A stretch of 40,525 nucleotides of DNA from Flavobacteriales bacterium (GCA_030828175.1 JAURDB010000006.1:1-40525); one strand, 5' to 3'; positions 8,508-17,325 are shown, numbered from the stretch's first letter. Notes: generated from the sequence alone by a model not told the origin. Numbers and translations are program-made.

Positions 8508-8942
8508 ATGGATACGACCGATCAGCCTTTGAGGGTGCTTTACATAGATGACGACGAGATGGCCTTGACCATCACGCAAATTCAGCTGATGCGCGCCGGC
8601 ATTGATGTGGAAGTAACGTCCGATGCCCTCGAGGCGGTTGGCATCATGGCTTCACAAGGGTTGGACCTGATTCTCCTTGATTCGGTCATGCCCACCATAG
8701 ACGGGGTCGAGTTCCTGCAGTTGATGCGGTCACTTCATATCGAACTCCCGGTTGTATTCCTGACCGGTCATGGCGTAGAGGAACTTCGAGCAGCCGTTCG
8801 CGAGTTCACAGTATTGGACGTACTGGACAAGCAAGCCGACCGGATGGAATTGCCTCACCTTCTGCAGGGCTTGTACAAAACCCACATGGACCAAGAAATC
8901 AAGACGGGGTCTGCCCTTGGCGGGCTTCACGCAGCATCTTGA
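8508..8942 (+). CDS. Single-domain response regulator (CheY-like receiver)
   Basis: This 144-residue protein is essentially one receiver domain. The acidic pocket is YIDDDE near residue 15, the phospho-acceptor Asp is in LILLDSVMP near residue 62, the switch Thr is in FLTGH, and the conserved Lys is in VLDKQADR. There is no DNA-binding or enzymatic output domain and no histidine kinase nearby, so it probably acts by protein contact with an unlinked partner. A weak -7-like box (GATTTTTG, 8493-8500) lies just before the ATG. The last 44 bases overlap, tail to tail, the end of the DUF349 gene. Confidence 0.9.
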   Translation: MDTTDQPLRVLYIDDDEMALTITQIQLMRAGIDVEVTSDALEAVGIMASQGLDLILLDSVMPTIDGVEFLQLMRSLHIELPVVFLTGHGVEELRAAVREFTVLDVLDKQADRMELPHLLQGLYKTHMDQEIKTGSALGGLHAAS

Positions 8943-10686
8943 GTTTCTGCCGGATTTCGTCCATTTCCCGACGGTCGACTTCAATTTTCTTCTGAAGATC
9001 GGCCATGATGGAGGCCGCACCTTTCCCGGTGAAGATGCCCATGTTGTTTTCGTACTGCGTGACGCGCTTGCGGATTCGATCCATTTTGTCTCGGAGGATG
9101 CGCTCCTCCTTTCGGGCCATGTGGTCCGCACCTTCGCCGGCAACCAGACTGTTTACCCGCTGTTTGTAGGCTTCAACGGAGCGCTCGCTCCTCTTCTCCC
9201 CCAAAGCATCGAACTTGGCATCCATCGCCGTGCGGTAGCGGTCTACAATCTGCTCGAACACCCGCTTGGGCACATGCCCGCTGTCTGCCCACCGCTGCGA
9301 ATAGGCCTTGAGGGCCGAGAGGTCGTTGCTGTGGTTGCCTGAAAGCTCAAATGCCTCAATTTCTTTGATCAAGGCCTCTTTGGCCTGTTGGTTGGCTTTG
9401 AACTCCTTGTCGCGGTCCGCAAACTGAGCCTTTCGAGCAGAGAAGAACTGATCACAGGCACCACGGAATTTCTTCCAAAGGCGATTCTCATCTCTCGGAC
9501 CTGCAGAACCCAGGTCCTTCCACTCCTTTTGCAAGGACATGAGACGATCGGCGGTCTGCTTCCAATCGGTGCTCTCTGCCAGGCCGGCGGCCTCCTCGGC
9601 GATTTCATTCTTGCGCTCCCGGACCTTGGATTGGGCGGCGCGCACATCCGCGAAGGCAGCTTCCCGTTTTTGGAAGAACAGGTCGCACAATCCCCGGAAT
9701 TGGTCCCAAACCTCCTGCTCATCCTTGCGGCCGGCAAACCCGACCTCTTTCCAGCGCTTCTGCACGTCCTTCACCTTTTCGGCTTGGGCCGACCATGCGC
9801 CAGCTTCGGTGATTTCCTCTTCCAGCAGGGAGCGGACTTCCTCTACCAGCGCCTGCTTGGCTTCGAGGTTCTTCTGCATTTCCTCCCGAATGCCATCGTA
9901 ATGCGCCTTGATTTCATCAAGAGCGCCGCGCGTGTGACCGAAAAAGGTGTCGGCCATCTGCTCATAGGTCTCCCTCGGGCTGGGGCCGATGTCGAACCAA
10001 GCCTTCATGTAGCTGCGGGCGAGCAATTCCTTTTCCTTGAGGTCCGTGACGGAAACCAGTTGTTCGGCCTGGGCGATCAAGTCCTCTTTTTTCTTGAGGT
10101 TTACCTGCAGGTCGTGGTCCTGTAATTGCTTGTAGATGTTGACGTTGTAGAAGAACTCGTCGCGGAGGCGGTGCCAGGCGTCGTGCACTTCACGGTACTG
10201 GTCGCCGGGAACATTGCCCACGGCATTCCATTCTTGGGTGAGCGCATTGAAGGCATCGAACATCTTGCCGATGTGTTCTTCATTGGCCACCAACTCCTTC
10301 ATGGAGTTGAGAATGGTCTGTTTCTTGTCAAGGTTGGCCCGCTGTTCCGTTGCGACTTTTTCCCGCCAAGCCTTCTCGCGTTCGCGAAAAGACCGGTACA
10401 TCTCGTCATTCCGGGCGTCTTCTTCGTCGGGCTGATAGGTGAATCGAATGGGCTCTTCGCCCGGTTCAGGAGCGGGACGTTCTTCGGCGTCGAATGCGGC
10501 CCTTTGCGTGTTTACGTCCTTTTCCCGGGCATCCTTGTACACCTCGAATGCTGTGCGGACTTCAACCCTTACAGCTTCGATTTCCGGGTTCTCCAGCAAC
10601 GTGGCAATGCGCTGATTGATCTCGGCTTTCATCTTGTTTTTTGGCTTCGTCAGGCGTTCCCGACGGTTTGCAATTGGCTCCTCCAT
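8899..10686 (-). CDS. DUF349 repeat protein
   Basis: This 595-residue, highly charged, helical protein has no signal peptide. About five DUF349 repeats begin near residues 140, 215, 300, 375 and 445. Each has the pattern W-x3-G, a basic or polar linker, an F/W-x-x-F segment and a Phe-Phe pair (for example RWKEVGFAGRKDE ... WDQFRGLCDLFF). The C-terminal ~75 residues are predicted coiled coil. DUF349 proteins are widespread in Bacteroidota and Actinobacteria without an agreed biochemical role. The ATG at 10686 (MEEPIANRRERL) was preferred over an upstream in-frame ATG at 10797, because a TATCTTCG element at 10740-10747 lies between them and the longer form would run deep into recX. Confidence 0.85.
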   Translation of the reverse strand: MEEPIANRRERLTKPKNKMKAEINQRIATLLENPEIEAVRVEVRTAFEVYKDAREKDVNTQRAAFDAEERPAPEPGEEPIRFTYQPDEEDARNDEMYRSFREREKAWREKVATEQRANLDKKQTILNSMKELVANEEHIGKMFDAFNALTQEWNAVGNVPGDQYREVHDAWHRLRDEFFYNVNIYKQLQDHDLQVNLKKKEDLIAQAEQLVSVTDLKEKELLARSYMKAWFDIGPSPRETYEQMADTFFGHTRGALDEIKAHYDGIREEMQKNLEAKQALVEEVRSLLEEEITEAGAWSAQAEKVKDVQKRWKEVGFAGRKDEQEVWDQFRGLCDLFFQKREAAFADVRAAQSKVRERKNEIAEEAAGLAESTDWKQTADRLMSLQKEWKDLGSAGPRDENRLWKKFRGACDQFFSARKAQFADRDKEFKANQQAKEALIKEIEAFELSGNHSNDLSALKAYSQRWADSGHVPKRVFEQIVDRYRTAMDAKFDALGEKRSERSVEAYKQRVNSLVAGEGADHMARKEERILRDKMDRIRKRVTQYENNMGIFTGKGAASIMADLQKKIEVDRREMDEIRQKLKMLREARQGQTPS

Positions 10687-10714
10687 CCGGGCGGTGGTCC
10701 GTAGATTCCGCTCT

Positions 10715-11182
10715 GTGGGAGTTAAAAAGGACGTTTCATCGAAGATACGACATTGGTGCGCGCGCACCGAGCGTTCTCCTGAACAGGTGCGCCGCAAACT
10801 GTATTCATGGGACGCTGCGGACCAATTCGACGCACTGATTGCAAACCTGAAGAAGGAGGGCTATGTAAATGAGCAGCGCTTTGCCGAGGCCTTTGCGATG
10901 GACCAGATCAGAATCAAAGGCTGGGGGCCGAACAAGGTCGCGGCTGCCTTGCGTCAGGTGCACCGTTTGGACGATCAAACGGTGGACCAGGCCATGGCGT
11001 GCGTTTCCGATGAGGAAGTCCTCGATGCTGCCAGAAAGGCCGTGCGCCGTCGCCGACTCGGGCGGGAGGACGAGGACAGGTCCAAGACGGTGGGCGCATT
11101 GTTGACTTGGGGCTTTGGATTGGAGTTGGCCCGGAGGGCAGTGGAGGAGGCCGTCGGCACTAAATTTGACCCTACATGGTGA
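10715..11182 (+). CDS. recX: Regulatory protein RecX
   Basis: This 155-residue RecX family protein modulates RecA filaments. The family features are the helical-repeat phrases [35 protein letters not shown] and [14 protein letters not shown]. The start was set at GTG 10715 ([20 protein letters not shown]), which gives the usual short N-terminus; in-frame upstream starts would overlap the DUF349 gene. A TAGATTCC box at 10702-10709 ends five bases before this GTG. The gene end overlaps prfB by 7 bases. No recA is present in the window. Confidence 0.85.
   Translation: MGVKKDVSSKIRHWCARTERSPEQVRRKLYSWDAADQFDALIANLKKEGYVNEQRFAEAFAMDQIRIKGWGPNKVAAALRQVHRLDDQTVDQAMACVSDEEVLDAARKAVRRRRLGREDEDRSKTVGALLTWGFGLELARRAVEEAVGTKFDPTW
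10740..10747 (-). promoter_or_regulatory. TATCTTCG -7-like element upstream of the DUF349 gene
   Basis: The octamer on the minus strand ends 53 bases before the ATG at 10686. It lies inside the first codons of the divergent recX gene, so the two promoters would overlap or face each other. Confidence 0.45.
11161..11168 (+). promoter_or_regulatory. TAAATTTG -7 box upstream of prfB
   Basis: This is a perfect match to the Bacteroidota -7 consensus TAnnTTTG inside the last codons of recX, ending 7 bases before the prfB ATG at 11176. Transcription from it would give an almost leaderless prfB mRNA. No TTG is evident at -33, and read-through from recX is also likely. Confidence 0.4.
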
Positions 11183-12282
11183 ACGCCGACCAAATCCAAT
11201 CTGCACGGGACCGCGTGCTTGCTCTCAAAGGGTATCTCGCCATCGACCAGAAGCGGATCGATATTCAGGAAGACGAGAAACTTTCCCAAGACCCTGAGTT
11301 CTGGAATGACGCGAAAGAGGCGGAGAAGGTCATGCGGCGCATGCGGGGAAGAAAGGCATGGGTCGACGAGTACGAAAGGGCTGAAACCGCCATCGAAGAC
11401 CTGCAGGTCTTGTACGAGTTCTTCAAGGAGGGAGAAAGCACAGAGGACGAGGTGATGGGCCAATTCAACAGCCTGATTCAGTGTATTGAGGAGCTGGAAT
11501 TCAAGCAAATGCTTTCCGATGAGGCCGATGGCTTGAACGCCGTCATCCAAATCACTGCGGGTGCCGGTGGCACGGAATCTTGCGATTGGGCGGGAATGCT
11601 GCTTCGCATGTACGCCATGTATGCCGACAAAGCCGGTTTCAAGGTGAAGGAAATCGACCGCCAGGATGGCGATGTGGCCGGCATCAAGCAAATCACCATG
11701 GAGGTCGACGGTGATTATGCCTTTGGCATGTTGAAGGGAGAAAACGGGGTGCACCGCCTCGTGCGCATCAGCCCCTATGATTCGCAGGCGCGGCGGCACA
11801 CGTCGTTTGTTTCGGTCTACGTCTACCCCTTGGTCGATGACAGCATCGAGATCGAGGTCAATCCATCTGATATCACCTGGGACACCTTCCGTTCAGGAGG
11901 TGCAGGCGGTCAGAACGTAAACAAGGTGGAAACCGGGGTGCGCCTGAGGCACAAACCCACCGGCATCATCATCGACAACACCGAGACGCGCTCTCAGCTG
12001 GGCAACAAGGAAAAGGCCATCCAGCTCTTGAAATCTCAGCTTTACGAGATGGAGATGGCCAAGCGCAATGAGGCCCGCGCGGAAATTGAGGCCGGCAAGA
12101 AAAAGATTGAGTGGGGATCACAGATTCGTTCATACGTGCTGCAGCCCTACAAGATGGTCAAGGACCTGCGTTCCAATTTTGAAACCTCAAATACCGACGC
12201 TGTTTTGAACGGCGAAATCGAAGCCATGCTCAAGGCCAATCTCATGCACGCTGCTTCTGAAAGGTCCGCCCAGGAGCTTTAA
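11176..12282 (+). CDS. prfB: Peptide chain release factor 2 (no programmed frameshift)
   Basis: This 368-residue class I release factor hydrolyses peptidyl-tRNA at UGA and UAA codons. The catalytic GGQ is at residues 244-246 in [11 protein letters not shown]. The stop-codon-recognition tripeptide is SPY (199-201), the form I recall for Bacteroidota, where E. coli has SPF. The gene is one uninterrupted frame from ATG 11176. At the position of the classical autoregulatory frameshift, the sequence GGG TAT CTC GCC (from 11230) replaces GGG TAT CTT TGA C, so this regulation is absent. It overlaps the recX stop and is followed 11 bases later by fumC. Confidence 0.97.
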   Translation: MVNADQIQSARDRVLALKGYLAIDQKRIDIQEDEKLSQDPEFWNDAKEAEKVMRRMRGRKAWVDEYERAETAIEDLQVLYEFFKEGESTEDEVMGQFNSLIQCIEELEFKQMLSDEADGLNAVIQITAGAGGTESCDWAGMLLRMYAMYADKAGFKVKEIDRQDGDVAGIKQITMEVDGDYAFGMLKGENGVHRLVRISPYDSQARRHTSFVSVYVYPLVDDSIEIEVNPSDITWDTFRSGGAGGQNVNKVETGVRLRHKPTGIIIDNTETRSQLGNKEKAIQLLKSQLYEMEMAKRNEARAEIEAGKKKIEWGSQIRSYVLQPYKMVKDLRSNFETSNTDAVLNGEIEAMLKANLMHAASERSAQEL

Positions 12283-12293
12283 AAAATACCGCC

Positions 12294-13688
12294 ATGAATA
12301 CCCGCATTGAAAAGGACACCCTCGGAGAAGTGGCGGTCCCTGCCGACCAGTATTGGGGCGCCCAAACAGAGCGCAGCCGTCACAATTTCCCCATCGGACC
12401 CGCTGGCAGCATGCCCATCGAGGTGGTTCACGCGTTTGGCCATCTCAAAATGGCCGCTGCCCGGGCCAACGCGGACCTCGGCGTGCTGGCTCCTGAAAAG
12501 CGCGACCTCATCGTTTCCGTCTGTCGCGAAATCATCGCGGGCGATCTCGATGACTGCTTCCCTTTGGTTGTATGGCAGACCGGTTCAGGCACGCAGTCCA
12601 ACATGAACGTCAACGAGGTCATCGCGAACCGTGCCCACGTGTTGGCTGGCGGCAGACTCGGGGAGGGAGAGCGCCCCGTGCACCCCAATGACGACGCCAA
12701 CAAATCGCAGAGCTCGAACGACACCTTCCCGACCGCAATGCACCTCGCGGCCTATGACCGCATCGTGCGCACCACCTTGCCCGGCGTGCAGCGTCTGCGC
12801 GATGCCCTTGCCAGCAAGGCCGAAGAAATGAAGGACATTGTCAAGATTGGCCGCACCCACATGATGGACGCCACACCGCTTACGTTCGGTCAGGAGTTCG
12901 GGGGCTATGTAGCCCAACTCGACCACGGAATGCGGGCGGTGCGGAACACATTGGGCCACCTCGCTGAACTGGCTTTGGGAGGAACCGCTGTGGGCACCGG
13001 ACTCAACGCGCCAGAAGGTTATGCCGAAAAGGTGGCAGCCTACATGGCCGATTCCACAGGCCACCCCTTCATCACCGCACCCAACAAATTTGAGGCGCTC
13101 GCTTCCCACGACGCGGTGGTCGAGGCACACGGCGCACTGAAGCAGTTGGCTGTCAGTTGCAACAAGATCGCCCATGACATCCGCACCATGGGGTCGGGGC
13201 CACGCAGCGGCATCGGCGAACTCGCACTGCCCGCCAACGAACCTGGTTCGAGCATCATGCCCGGAAAGGTGAACCCGACCCAAGCGGAAGCGTTGACCAT
13301 GGTGTGCGCACAGGTGATGGGCAACGACGTGGCCATTACGGTGGGGGGCGCTCAAGGCCATTTCGAGCTCAATGTCTTCAAGCCCATGATGGCCCGAAAC
13401 ATTCTCGAGTCAGCGCGTCTTTTGGGGGAGGCCTGCGCCTCTTTCGCGGAGCGCTGCGTAGAGGGCATCCGCCCGAACCGTGCACGGATTGACCAGTTGG
13501 TAAATGACAGCCTCATGCTGGTCACTGCGCTCAACCCGCACATTGGTTACTACAAGGCGGCCGCCATAGCGCAGAAGGCCCATGAAGAGGGCACAACCTT
13601 GAAGACTGCAGCACTTTCCTTGGGCCACCTCACGGCGGAGGAATACGACCGTTGGGTGGTCCCCGCTCACATGACCGGATCGAGATGA
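12294..13688 (+). CDS. fumC: Class II fumarate hydratase
   Basis: This 464-residue enzyme interconverts fumarate and L-malate in the TCA cycle and needs no iron-sulfur cluster. The superfamily signature [16 protein letters not shown] lies near residues 317-332 and contains the mobile active-site Ser loop. Other landmarks are [12 protein letters not shown], the [11 protein letters not shown] segment, and [16 protein letters not shown]. The length matches FumC (about 460-470). The signature could also suit aspartase, but [10 protein letters not shown] and the overall sequence favour fumarase. The stop overlaps the next small ORF in an ATGA junction. Confidence 0.96.
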   Translation: MNTRIEKDTLGEVAVPADQYWGAQTERSRHNFPIGPAGSMPIEVVHAFGHLKMAAARANADLGVLAPEKRDLIVSVCREIIAGDLDDCFPLVVWQTGSGTQSNMNVNEVIANRAHVLAGGRLGEGERPVHPNDDANKSQSSNDTFPTAMHLAAYDRIVRTTLPGVQRLRDALASKAEEMKDIVKIGRTHMMDATPLTFGQEFGGYVAQLDHGMRAVRNTLGHLAELALGGTAVGTGLNAPEGYAEKVAAYMADSTGHPFITAPNKFEALASHDAVVEAHGALKQLAVSCNKIAHDIRTMGSGPRSGIGELALPANEPGSSIMPGKVNPTQAEALTMVCAQVMGNDVAITVGGAQGHFELNVFKPMMARNILESARLLGEACASFAERCVEGIRPNRARIDQLVNDSLMLVTALNPHIGYYKAAAIAQKAHEEGTTLKTAALSLGHLTAEEYDRWVVPAHMTGSR

Positions 13689-13966
13689 GTGCGCGTGCAT
13701 TTTCTCGAAGCCACTGTCAGACCCTGTTCATTGCAGTGTTGGCAATGATGATGGTGGATTGCACTCCCCACCGCAATGTTCAACGCACCAAACGGAAGCG
13801 CAAGCCCAAATGCAAGACCTGCCCTTCGTTTTCCGCCCTGCCCACACGCACAGACAAGGCATTACCTTTGCCGCCTGAACAGCAAGGCACTGCGCTATGG
13901 CCCTACATGACCACACCTACGCCGTCATCATGGCAGGCGGAGTCGGATCCCGCTTTTGGCCGATGA
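13685..13966 (+). CDS. Possible small lipoprotein, uncharacterised
   Basis: This 93-codon frame starts at an ATGA overlap with the fumC stop and extends 70 bases into manC. It encodes a basic N-terminus, a hydrophobic segment ([12 protein letters not shown]), then Cys26, which could be lipidated, although the preceding Asp is unusual for a lipobox. A lysine/arginine-rich stretch with a CKTC pair follows. The overlap junction resembles other gene starts in this window, which favours a real gene. The long overlap with manC and the lack of a recognised family argue against it. Confidence 0.45.
   Translation: MSARAFSRSHCQTLFIAVLAMMMVDCTPHRNVQRTKRKRKPKCKTCPSFSALPTRTDKALPLPPEQQGTALWPYMTTPTPSSWQAESDPAFGR
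13863..13870 (+). promoter_or_regulatory. TACCTTTG -7 box upstream of manC
   Basis: This is a perfect TAnnTTTG match ending 26 bases before the manC ATG, inside the end of the preceding small ORF. No clear TTG is seen at the expected spacing. Confidence 0.4.
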
Positions 13967-14991
13967 GCCGTTCAGGCCGGCCCAAACAGTTTCTCGACAT
14001 TTTGAACCGCGGCCGGACCCTCATTCAGATGACCGCAGACCGCTTGGAGCCCATGCTCCCATATGAGCGCATGTTCGTGGTCACCAACGTCCGCTATAAG
14101 GACGAGGTCATGGCCCAGCTCCCCAACCTTCCGGAAGACCAGATCCTGTGCGAGCCGTTCATGCGCAACACAGCGCCATGCTTGGCTTACGCACATCACA
14201 GCATCGCAAGGAAGGACCCCAATGCGACCATCGTGGTGGCTTCCGCGGATCACTTGATTGAAGACGAGGATGGATTTCGGGATGTGCTCGATGTAGCCGT
14301 GCAGCAGGCTTCAGAAACAAACCAGCTGCTTACCCTCGGCATTACCCCTACCCGGCCCGATACCGGTTATGGGTACATTCAATACGAGGAGCTTCCACGG
14401 GCCATCGACGAGCGGCTTCAGCAGGTTCGCACTTTTACTGAGAAGCCGAACCGTGAACTGGCCGAGGAGTTCATCGCCTCGGGCGACTTCTGCTGGAATT
14501 CAGGGATTTTCGTGTGGTCCCTTGCGACCATCCAGGACCAGTTCGAAGCCCAGCTTCCGGATTTGCACAGCGCGTTCATCGAACGATTGGATGATTTGGG
14601 GACGGAAAGAGAGGCCGAAGCCATCCGTGCCATTTTCGGAGCCGCCGAAAACATCTCAATCGACTATGGCATCATGGAGGGAGCACCCAATGTCGGGGTG
14701 GTTCTCGGTGACTTTGGATGGAGCGACCTCGGAACCTGGGGCTCGTTATATGACAAGCTGCCGAAGGATGCCGAAGGCAATGCGCTGAGTGGCGCGGCGC
14801 TGATTGGTGAAGATGCGAAGGGCCTGATGGTGGCCTGCGAGAACGGTAAGCTAGTGGTAGCCAAAGGGTTGAAGGACTTCATCATCGCAGATACGCCCGA
14901 CGCCCTCCTGCTCTGCCCGAGAAACGAGGAACAGTGGGTGAAGCAATTGGTTTCGCAGCTGAAGGCAGACAAGGGGGAACCGTTGGTGTAA
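13897..14991 (+). CDS. manC: Mannose-1-phosphate guanylyltransferase
   Basis: This 364-residue cytoplasmic nucleotidyltransferase makes GDP-mannose from GTP and mannose-1-phosphate, the precursor for surface polysaccharides. The N-terminal nucleotide-binding signature is [14 protein letters not shown] followed by the Lys in RPKQFLDIL. Later markers are EPFMRNTAPCLAYA, VASADHLIED, the TGYGYIQYE motif, VRTFTEKP, WNSGIFVW and FGWSDLGTWGSLY. It lacks the C-terminal isomerase (cupin) domain of bifunctional ManC/AlgA, so it is the short single-function type. It follows fumC and the small ORF, and mlaE begins 58 bases later. Confidence 0.95.
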   Translation: MALHDHTYAVIMAGGVGSRFWPMSRSGRPKQFLDILNRGRTLIQMTADRLEPMLPYERMFVVTNVRYKDEVMAQLPNLPEDQILCEPFMRNTAPCLAYAHHSIARKDPNATIVVASADHLIEDEDGFRDVLDVAVQQASETNQLLTLGITPTRPDTGYGYIQYEELPRAIDERLQQVRTFTEKPNRELAEEFIASGDFCWNSGIFVWSLATIQDQFEAQLPDLHSAFIERLDDLGTEREAEAIRAIFGAAENISIDYGIMEGAPNVGVVLGDFGWSDLGTWGSLYDKLPKDAEGNALSGAALIGEDAKGLMVACENGKLVVAKGLKDFIIADTPDALLLCPRNEEQWVKQLVSQLKADKGEPLV

Positions 14992-15032
14992 AGCCTTTAT
15001 CCAATGCGCGGCATCCGCCGCAACGGAGAATG

Positions 15033-15040
15033 TACCTTCG
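15033..15040 (+). promoter_or_regulatory. TACCTTCG -7-like element upstream of mlaE
   Basis: This TAnnTTCG element ends 9 bases before the mlaE ATG. It shares the C-for-T change at position 7 with the TATCTTCG elements upstream of leuS, ileS, holB, ricT and others. Confidence 0.4.
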
Positions 15041-15049
15041 TCAACAGCG

Positions 15050-15787
15050 ATGGGACTCTTATTCCATATCGGGCGATACTTTGCATTCATGGGGTCGGCC
15101 TTGCGCAGGCCTCAGCGGGCGAGGGTTTTCTTCCAGTCCACGCTGGTTGAGCTTGAAGCCATCGGGGTGCAAAGTGTGGGCATCGTAGCCCTGCTCAGCC
15201 TTTTCATGGGAGCCGTAATCGCCATTCAAACGGCTCACCAGGTGAGTGGTTGGATTCCGGCATATACCGTAGGGTTTACTGTGCGGCAGACGATGATCCT
15301 CGAGTTTGCCCCGACCATCATTCCGGTCATCCTATCGGGAAAGGTGGGATCGAACATTGCTTCTCAGATTGGCACGATGCAAGTGACCGAGCAAATCGAT
15401 GCACTCGAAGTGATGGGGGTTCGCAGCATTTCCTATCTCGTGTTGCCGAAGTTGTTTGCGGCTTTGCTGATTTTCCCCTTTCTCGTTGTGATTTCCATGG
15501 TATTGGGAATCGGCGCGGGTGCTTGGGTGTGCAATACAGCCGATTTGAGCAGTTTCGCCGACTACAAGTATGGAATCCAAATGGATTTCAGTGCGTTTGA
15601 TGTGACCTATGCGCTGATCAAGACGTGCGTCTTCTCTCTCATCATTACCAGTGTCAGCGCCTATCACGGTTTCTACACCGCGGGAGGTGCACGAGAGGTG
15701 GGCAGATCCAGTACCAAGGCGGTGGTGTACAGCGTGGTGATCGTGATGGTGGCCAACCTGGTCATTACTCAATTGCTGCTGACATGA
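15050..15787 (+). CDS. mlaE: MlaE-family ABC transporter permease
   Basis: This 245-residue inner-membrane protein has about five or six hydrophobic segments. It belongs to the MlaE/TrnB permease family, which moves phospholipids between the inner and outer membranes. Family phrases include ALLSLFMGAVIAIQTA, FAPTIIPVILSGKVGSNIASQIGTM, EQIDALEVMGV and the ending STKAVVYSVVIVMVANLVITQLL. The stop overlaps the mlaF start (ATGA), so the two are translationally coupled. No MCE-domain substrate-binding protein (MlaD) is encoded nearby. Confidence 0.93.
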   Translation: MGLLFHIGRYFAFMGSALRRPQRARVFFQSTLVELEAIGVQSVGIVALLSLFMGAVIAIQTAHQVSGWIPAYTVGFTVRQTMILEFAPTIIPVILSGKVGSNIASQIGTMQVTEQIDALEVMGVRSISYLVLPKLFAALLIFPFLVVISMVLGIGAGAWVCNTADLSSFADYKYGIQMDFSAFDVTYALIKTCVFSLIITSVSAYHGFYTAGGAREVGRSSTKAVVYSVVIVMVANLVITQLLLT

Positions 15788-16545
15788 TCCGGGTTCAGGG
15801 AGTCGGAAAGTCGTTTGGTGAAAAGAAGGTGCTTCACGGCATTGACGCTGCCTTTGATGCAGGCGCTGTGAACTTCATCATTGGCCGCAGCGGTTCCGGG
15901 AAATCGGTATTGACCAAGTGCATGGTGGGGTTGCTCGAGGTAGACGGAGGGACGGTTCACTTCGGTTCAGATGATTTCACGGCGATGCGCTTCAAAGAGC
16001 GCGAAGTGGTGCGCCGCCGCATTGGAATGCTCTTCCAAGGGGGGGCCTTGTTTGATTCCATGACCGTGCTGGAAAACGTGGAATTTCCGCTGCGCATGTT
16101 CTCTGAAATGGGCGCAGATGAACGGATGGAGAGGGCCATGGAGTGCTTGCGTCGCGTTGAGTTGGAGGGGGCAGAGCACCGGTTTCCAGCGGAGATTTCA
16201 GGCGGAATGCAAAAGCGCGTGGCGCTGGCCCGTGCCATTGTAGGCCGACCGAAGTACCTGTTTTGTGACGAACCCAACTCGGGGCTGGACCCCCAGACAG
16301 CCATCGTCATCGACAATCTCATCCGGGACTTGACCCAGGAGTACGGCACCACAACCGTCGTGATTTCCCATGACATGAACAGCGTCATTGAGATTGGCGA
16401 TAACATCCACTTCCTCCACAATGGAAGGGTGGCCTGGTGCGGAGACCGCTCAGAGATACTCAACAGCGGAGTCGAAGTGCTGGACAGTTTTGTCTACGCC
16501 TCGGATTTGATGCGGGACATTCGGAGCAAACTGCAGGGGAAGTGA
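15784..16545 (+). CDS. mlaF: MlaF-type ABC transporter ATP-binding protein
   Basis: This 253-residue cytoplasmic ATPase partners MlaE. Walker A is GRSGSGKS (residues 34-41), followed by a Q-loop in GMLFQGGALFDSMTV. The signature is ISGGMQKR, Walker B is YLFCDEPNSGLDP and the switch His is in VISHDM. The LFQGGALFDSMTVLENV stretch is typical of the Mla/Ttg2A branch. The start at ATG 15784 overlaps the mlaE stop. Two bases separate it from the next gene, so mlaE, mlaF and the flavoprotein gene probably form one operon. Confidence 0.94.
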   Translation: MIRVQGVGKSFGEKKVLHGIDAAFDAGAVNFIIGRSGSGKSVLTKCMVGLLEVDGGTVHFGSDDFTAMRFKEREVVRRRIGMLFQGGALFDSMTVLENVEFPLRMFSEMGADERMERAMECLRRVELEGAEHRFPAEISGGMQKRVALARAIVGRPKYLFCDEPNSGLDPQTAIVIDNLIRDLTQEYGTTTVVISHDMNSVIEIGDNIHFLHNGRVAWCGDRSEILNSGVEVLDSFVYASDLMRDIRSKLQGK

Positions 16546-16547
16546 AC

Positions 16548-17234
16548 ATGGAGGAGGGCCCGCATATTCCCTATGGATTGCCCCGTTTGACGGTCGAGGA
16601 AATGCGCGCCAGGCTGGGCGCCATGCACGACCACCTTGCTGGGCGAAGAAGCGTCCGGTCCTTTCGTCCAGACCCCGTTCCGCTGGACATTCTCGATGAG
16701 GTCATCCGCATCGCAGGAACCGCTCCCAGTGGCGCACACAAGCAGCCTTGGACCTTTTGCGTCGTCACGGACCCTGTGCTTCGAAAGAAGATCCGAGCCG
16801 CTGTAGAGGAGGAAGAATACAAGAGCTATTCAGGAAGGATGTCGGACCGTTGGCTGCAGGATTTGGAGCCGTTGGCCACCAACCACATCAAGCCTTTCAT
16901 TGAAGAGGCACCGGCACTGATCATCGTATTCCGCAGGGTGCACGAGGTGCACGCCGAAACTGGGGAAAAGCATCCGAATTATTACGTGCAGGAAAGCTGT
17001 GGCATTGCCGTGGGTCTTCTGCTGGCTGCTTTGCACGAAGTCGGCCTTGCAGCCCTGACCCACACGCCATCACCCATGAACTTCTTGGCAGAGATTCTCC
17101 AAAGGCCGTCCAATGAGCGCGCATTTCTCAATATTCCCGTCGGATGGCCTTCAAATGACGCTACGGTGCCTAACCTTTCTCGCAAAAGGTTGGACGAAAT
17201 CCGGGTGAAGTATACCGACAACACAGAAATTTGA
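16548..17234 (+). CDS. Iodotyrosine deiodinase-like flavoprotein (nitroreductase superfamily)
   Basis: This 228-residue FMN enzyme closely follows the iodotyrosine deiodinase (IYD) branch of the nitroreductase fold. Shared phrases are RRSVRSF near residue 33, AGTAPSGAHKQPWTF (56-70), the lid EEEEYKSYSGRM, NHIKPFIEEAPALI, GLLLAALHEVGL, PVGWPSNDATVP and RKRLDEI. The three residues that clamp the amino-acid end of iodotyrosine in IYD are present as Glu90, Tyr94 and Lys115, with the spacing (4 and 21) of mammalian Glu157-Tyr161-Lys182. Bacterial IYD homologues that reductively dehalogenate halotyrosines are known, including one from the Bacteroidota member Haliscomenobacter. It has no membrane anchor. 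The likely reaction is reductive dehalogenation of a halotyrosine; the natural substrate is unknown. It lies 2 bases after mlaF. Confidence 0.85.
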   Translation: MEEGPHIPYGLPRLTVEEMRARLGAMHDHLAGRRSVRSFRPDPVPLDILDEVIRIAGTAPSGAHKQPWTFCVVTDPVLRKKIRAAVEEEEYKSYSGRMSDRWLQDLEPLATNHIKPFIEEAPALIIVFRRVHEVHAETGEKHPNYYVQESCGIAVGLLLAALHEVGLAALTHTPSPMNFLAEILQRPSNERAFLNIPVGWPSNDATVPNLSRKRLDEIRVKYTDNTEI

Positions 17235-17257
17235 TAATATAATCAACTGATTAACAA

Positions 17258-17281
17258 GGGGTTGAGATAAAAAACAACCCC
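17258..17281. terminator. Hairpin after the deiodinase-like gene
   Basis: GGGGTTG (17258-17264) and CAACCCC (17275-17281) can pair across a 10-base A-rich loop, 24 bases after the stop. No T run follows, so it is a weak terminator candidate. It separates the mla operon from acpP. Confidence 0.4.
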
Positions 17282-17325
17282 ATAGTGGGCAAGTTTCAGG
17301 AAAGGTCGAATCAGGGCTCCCGCGC

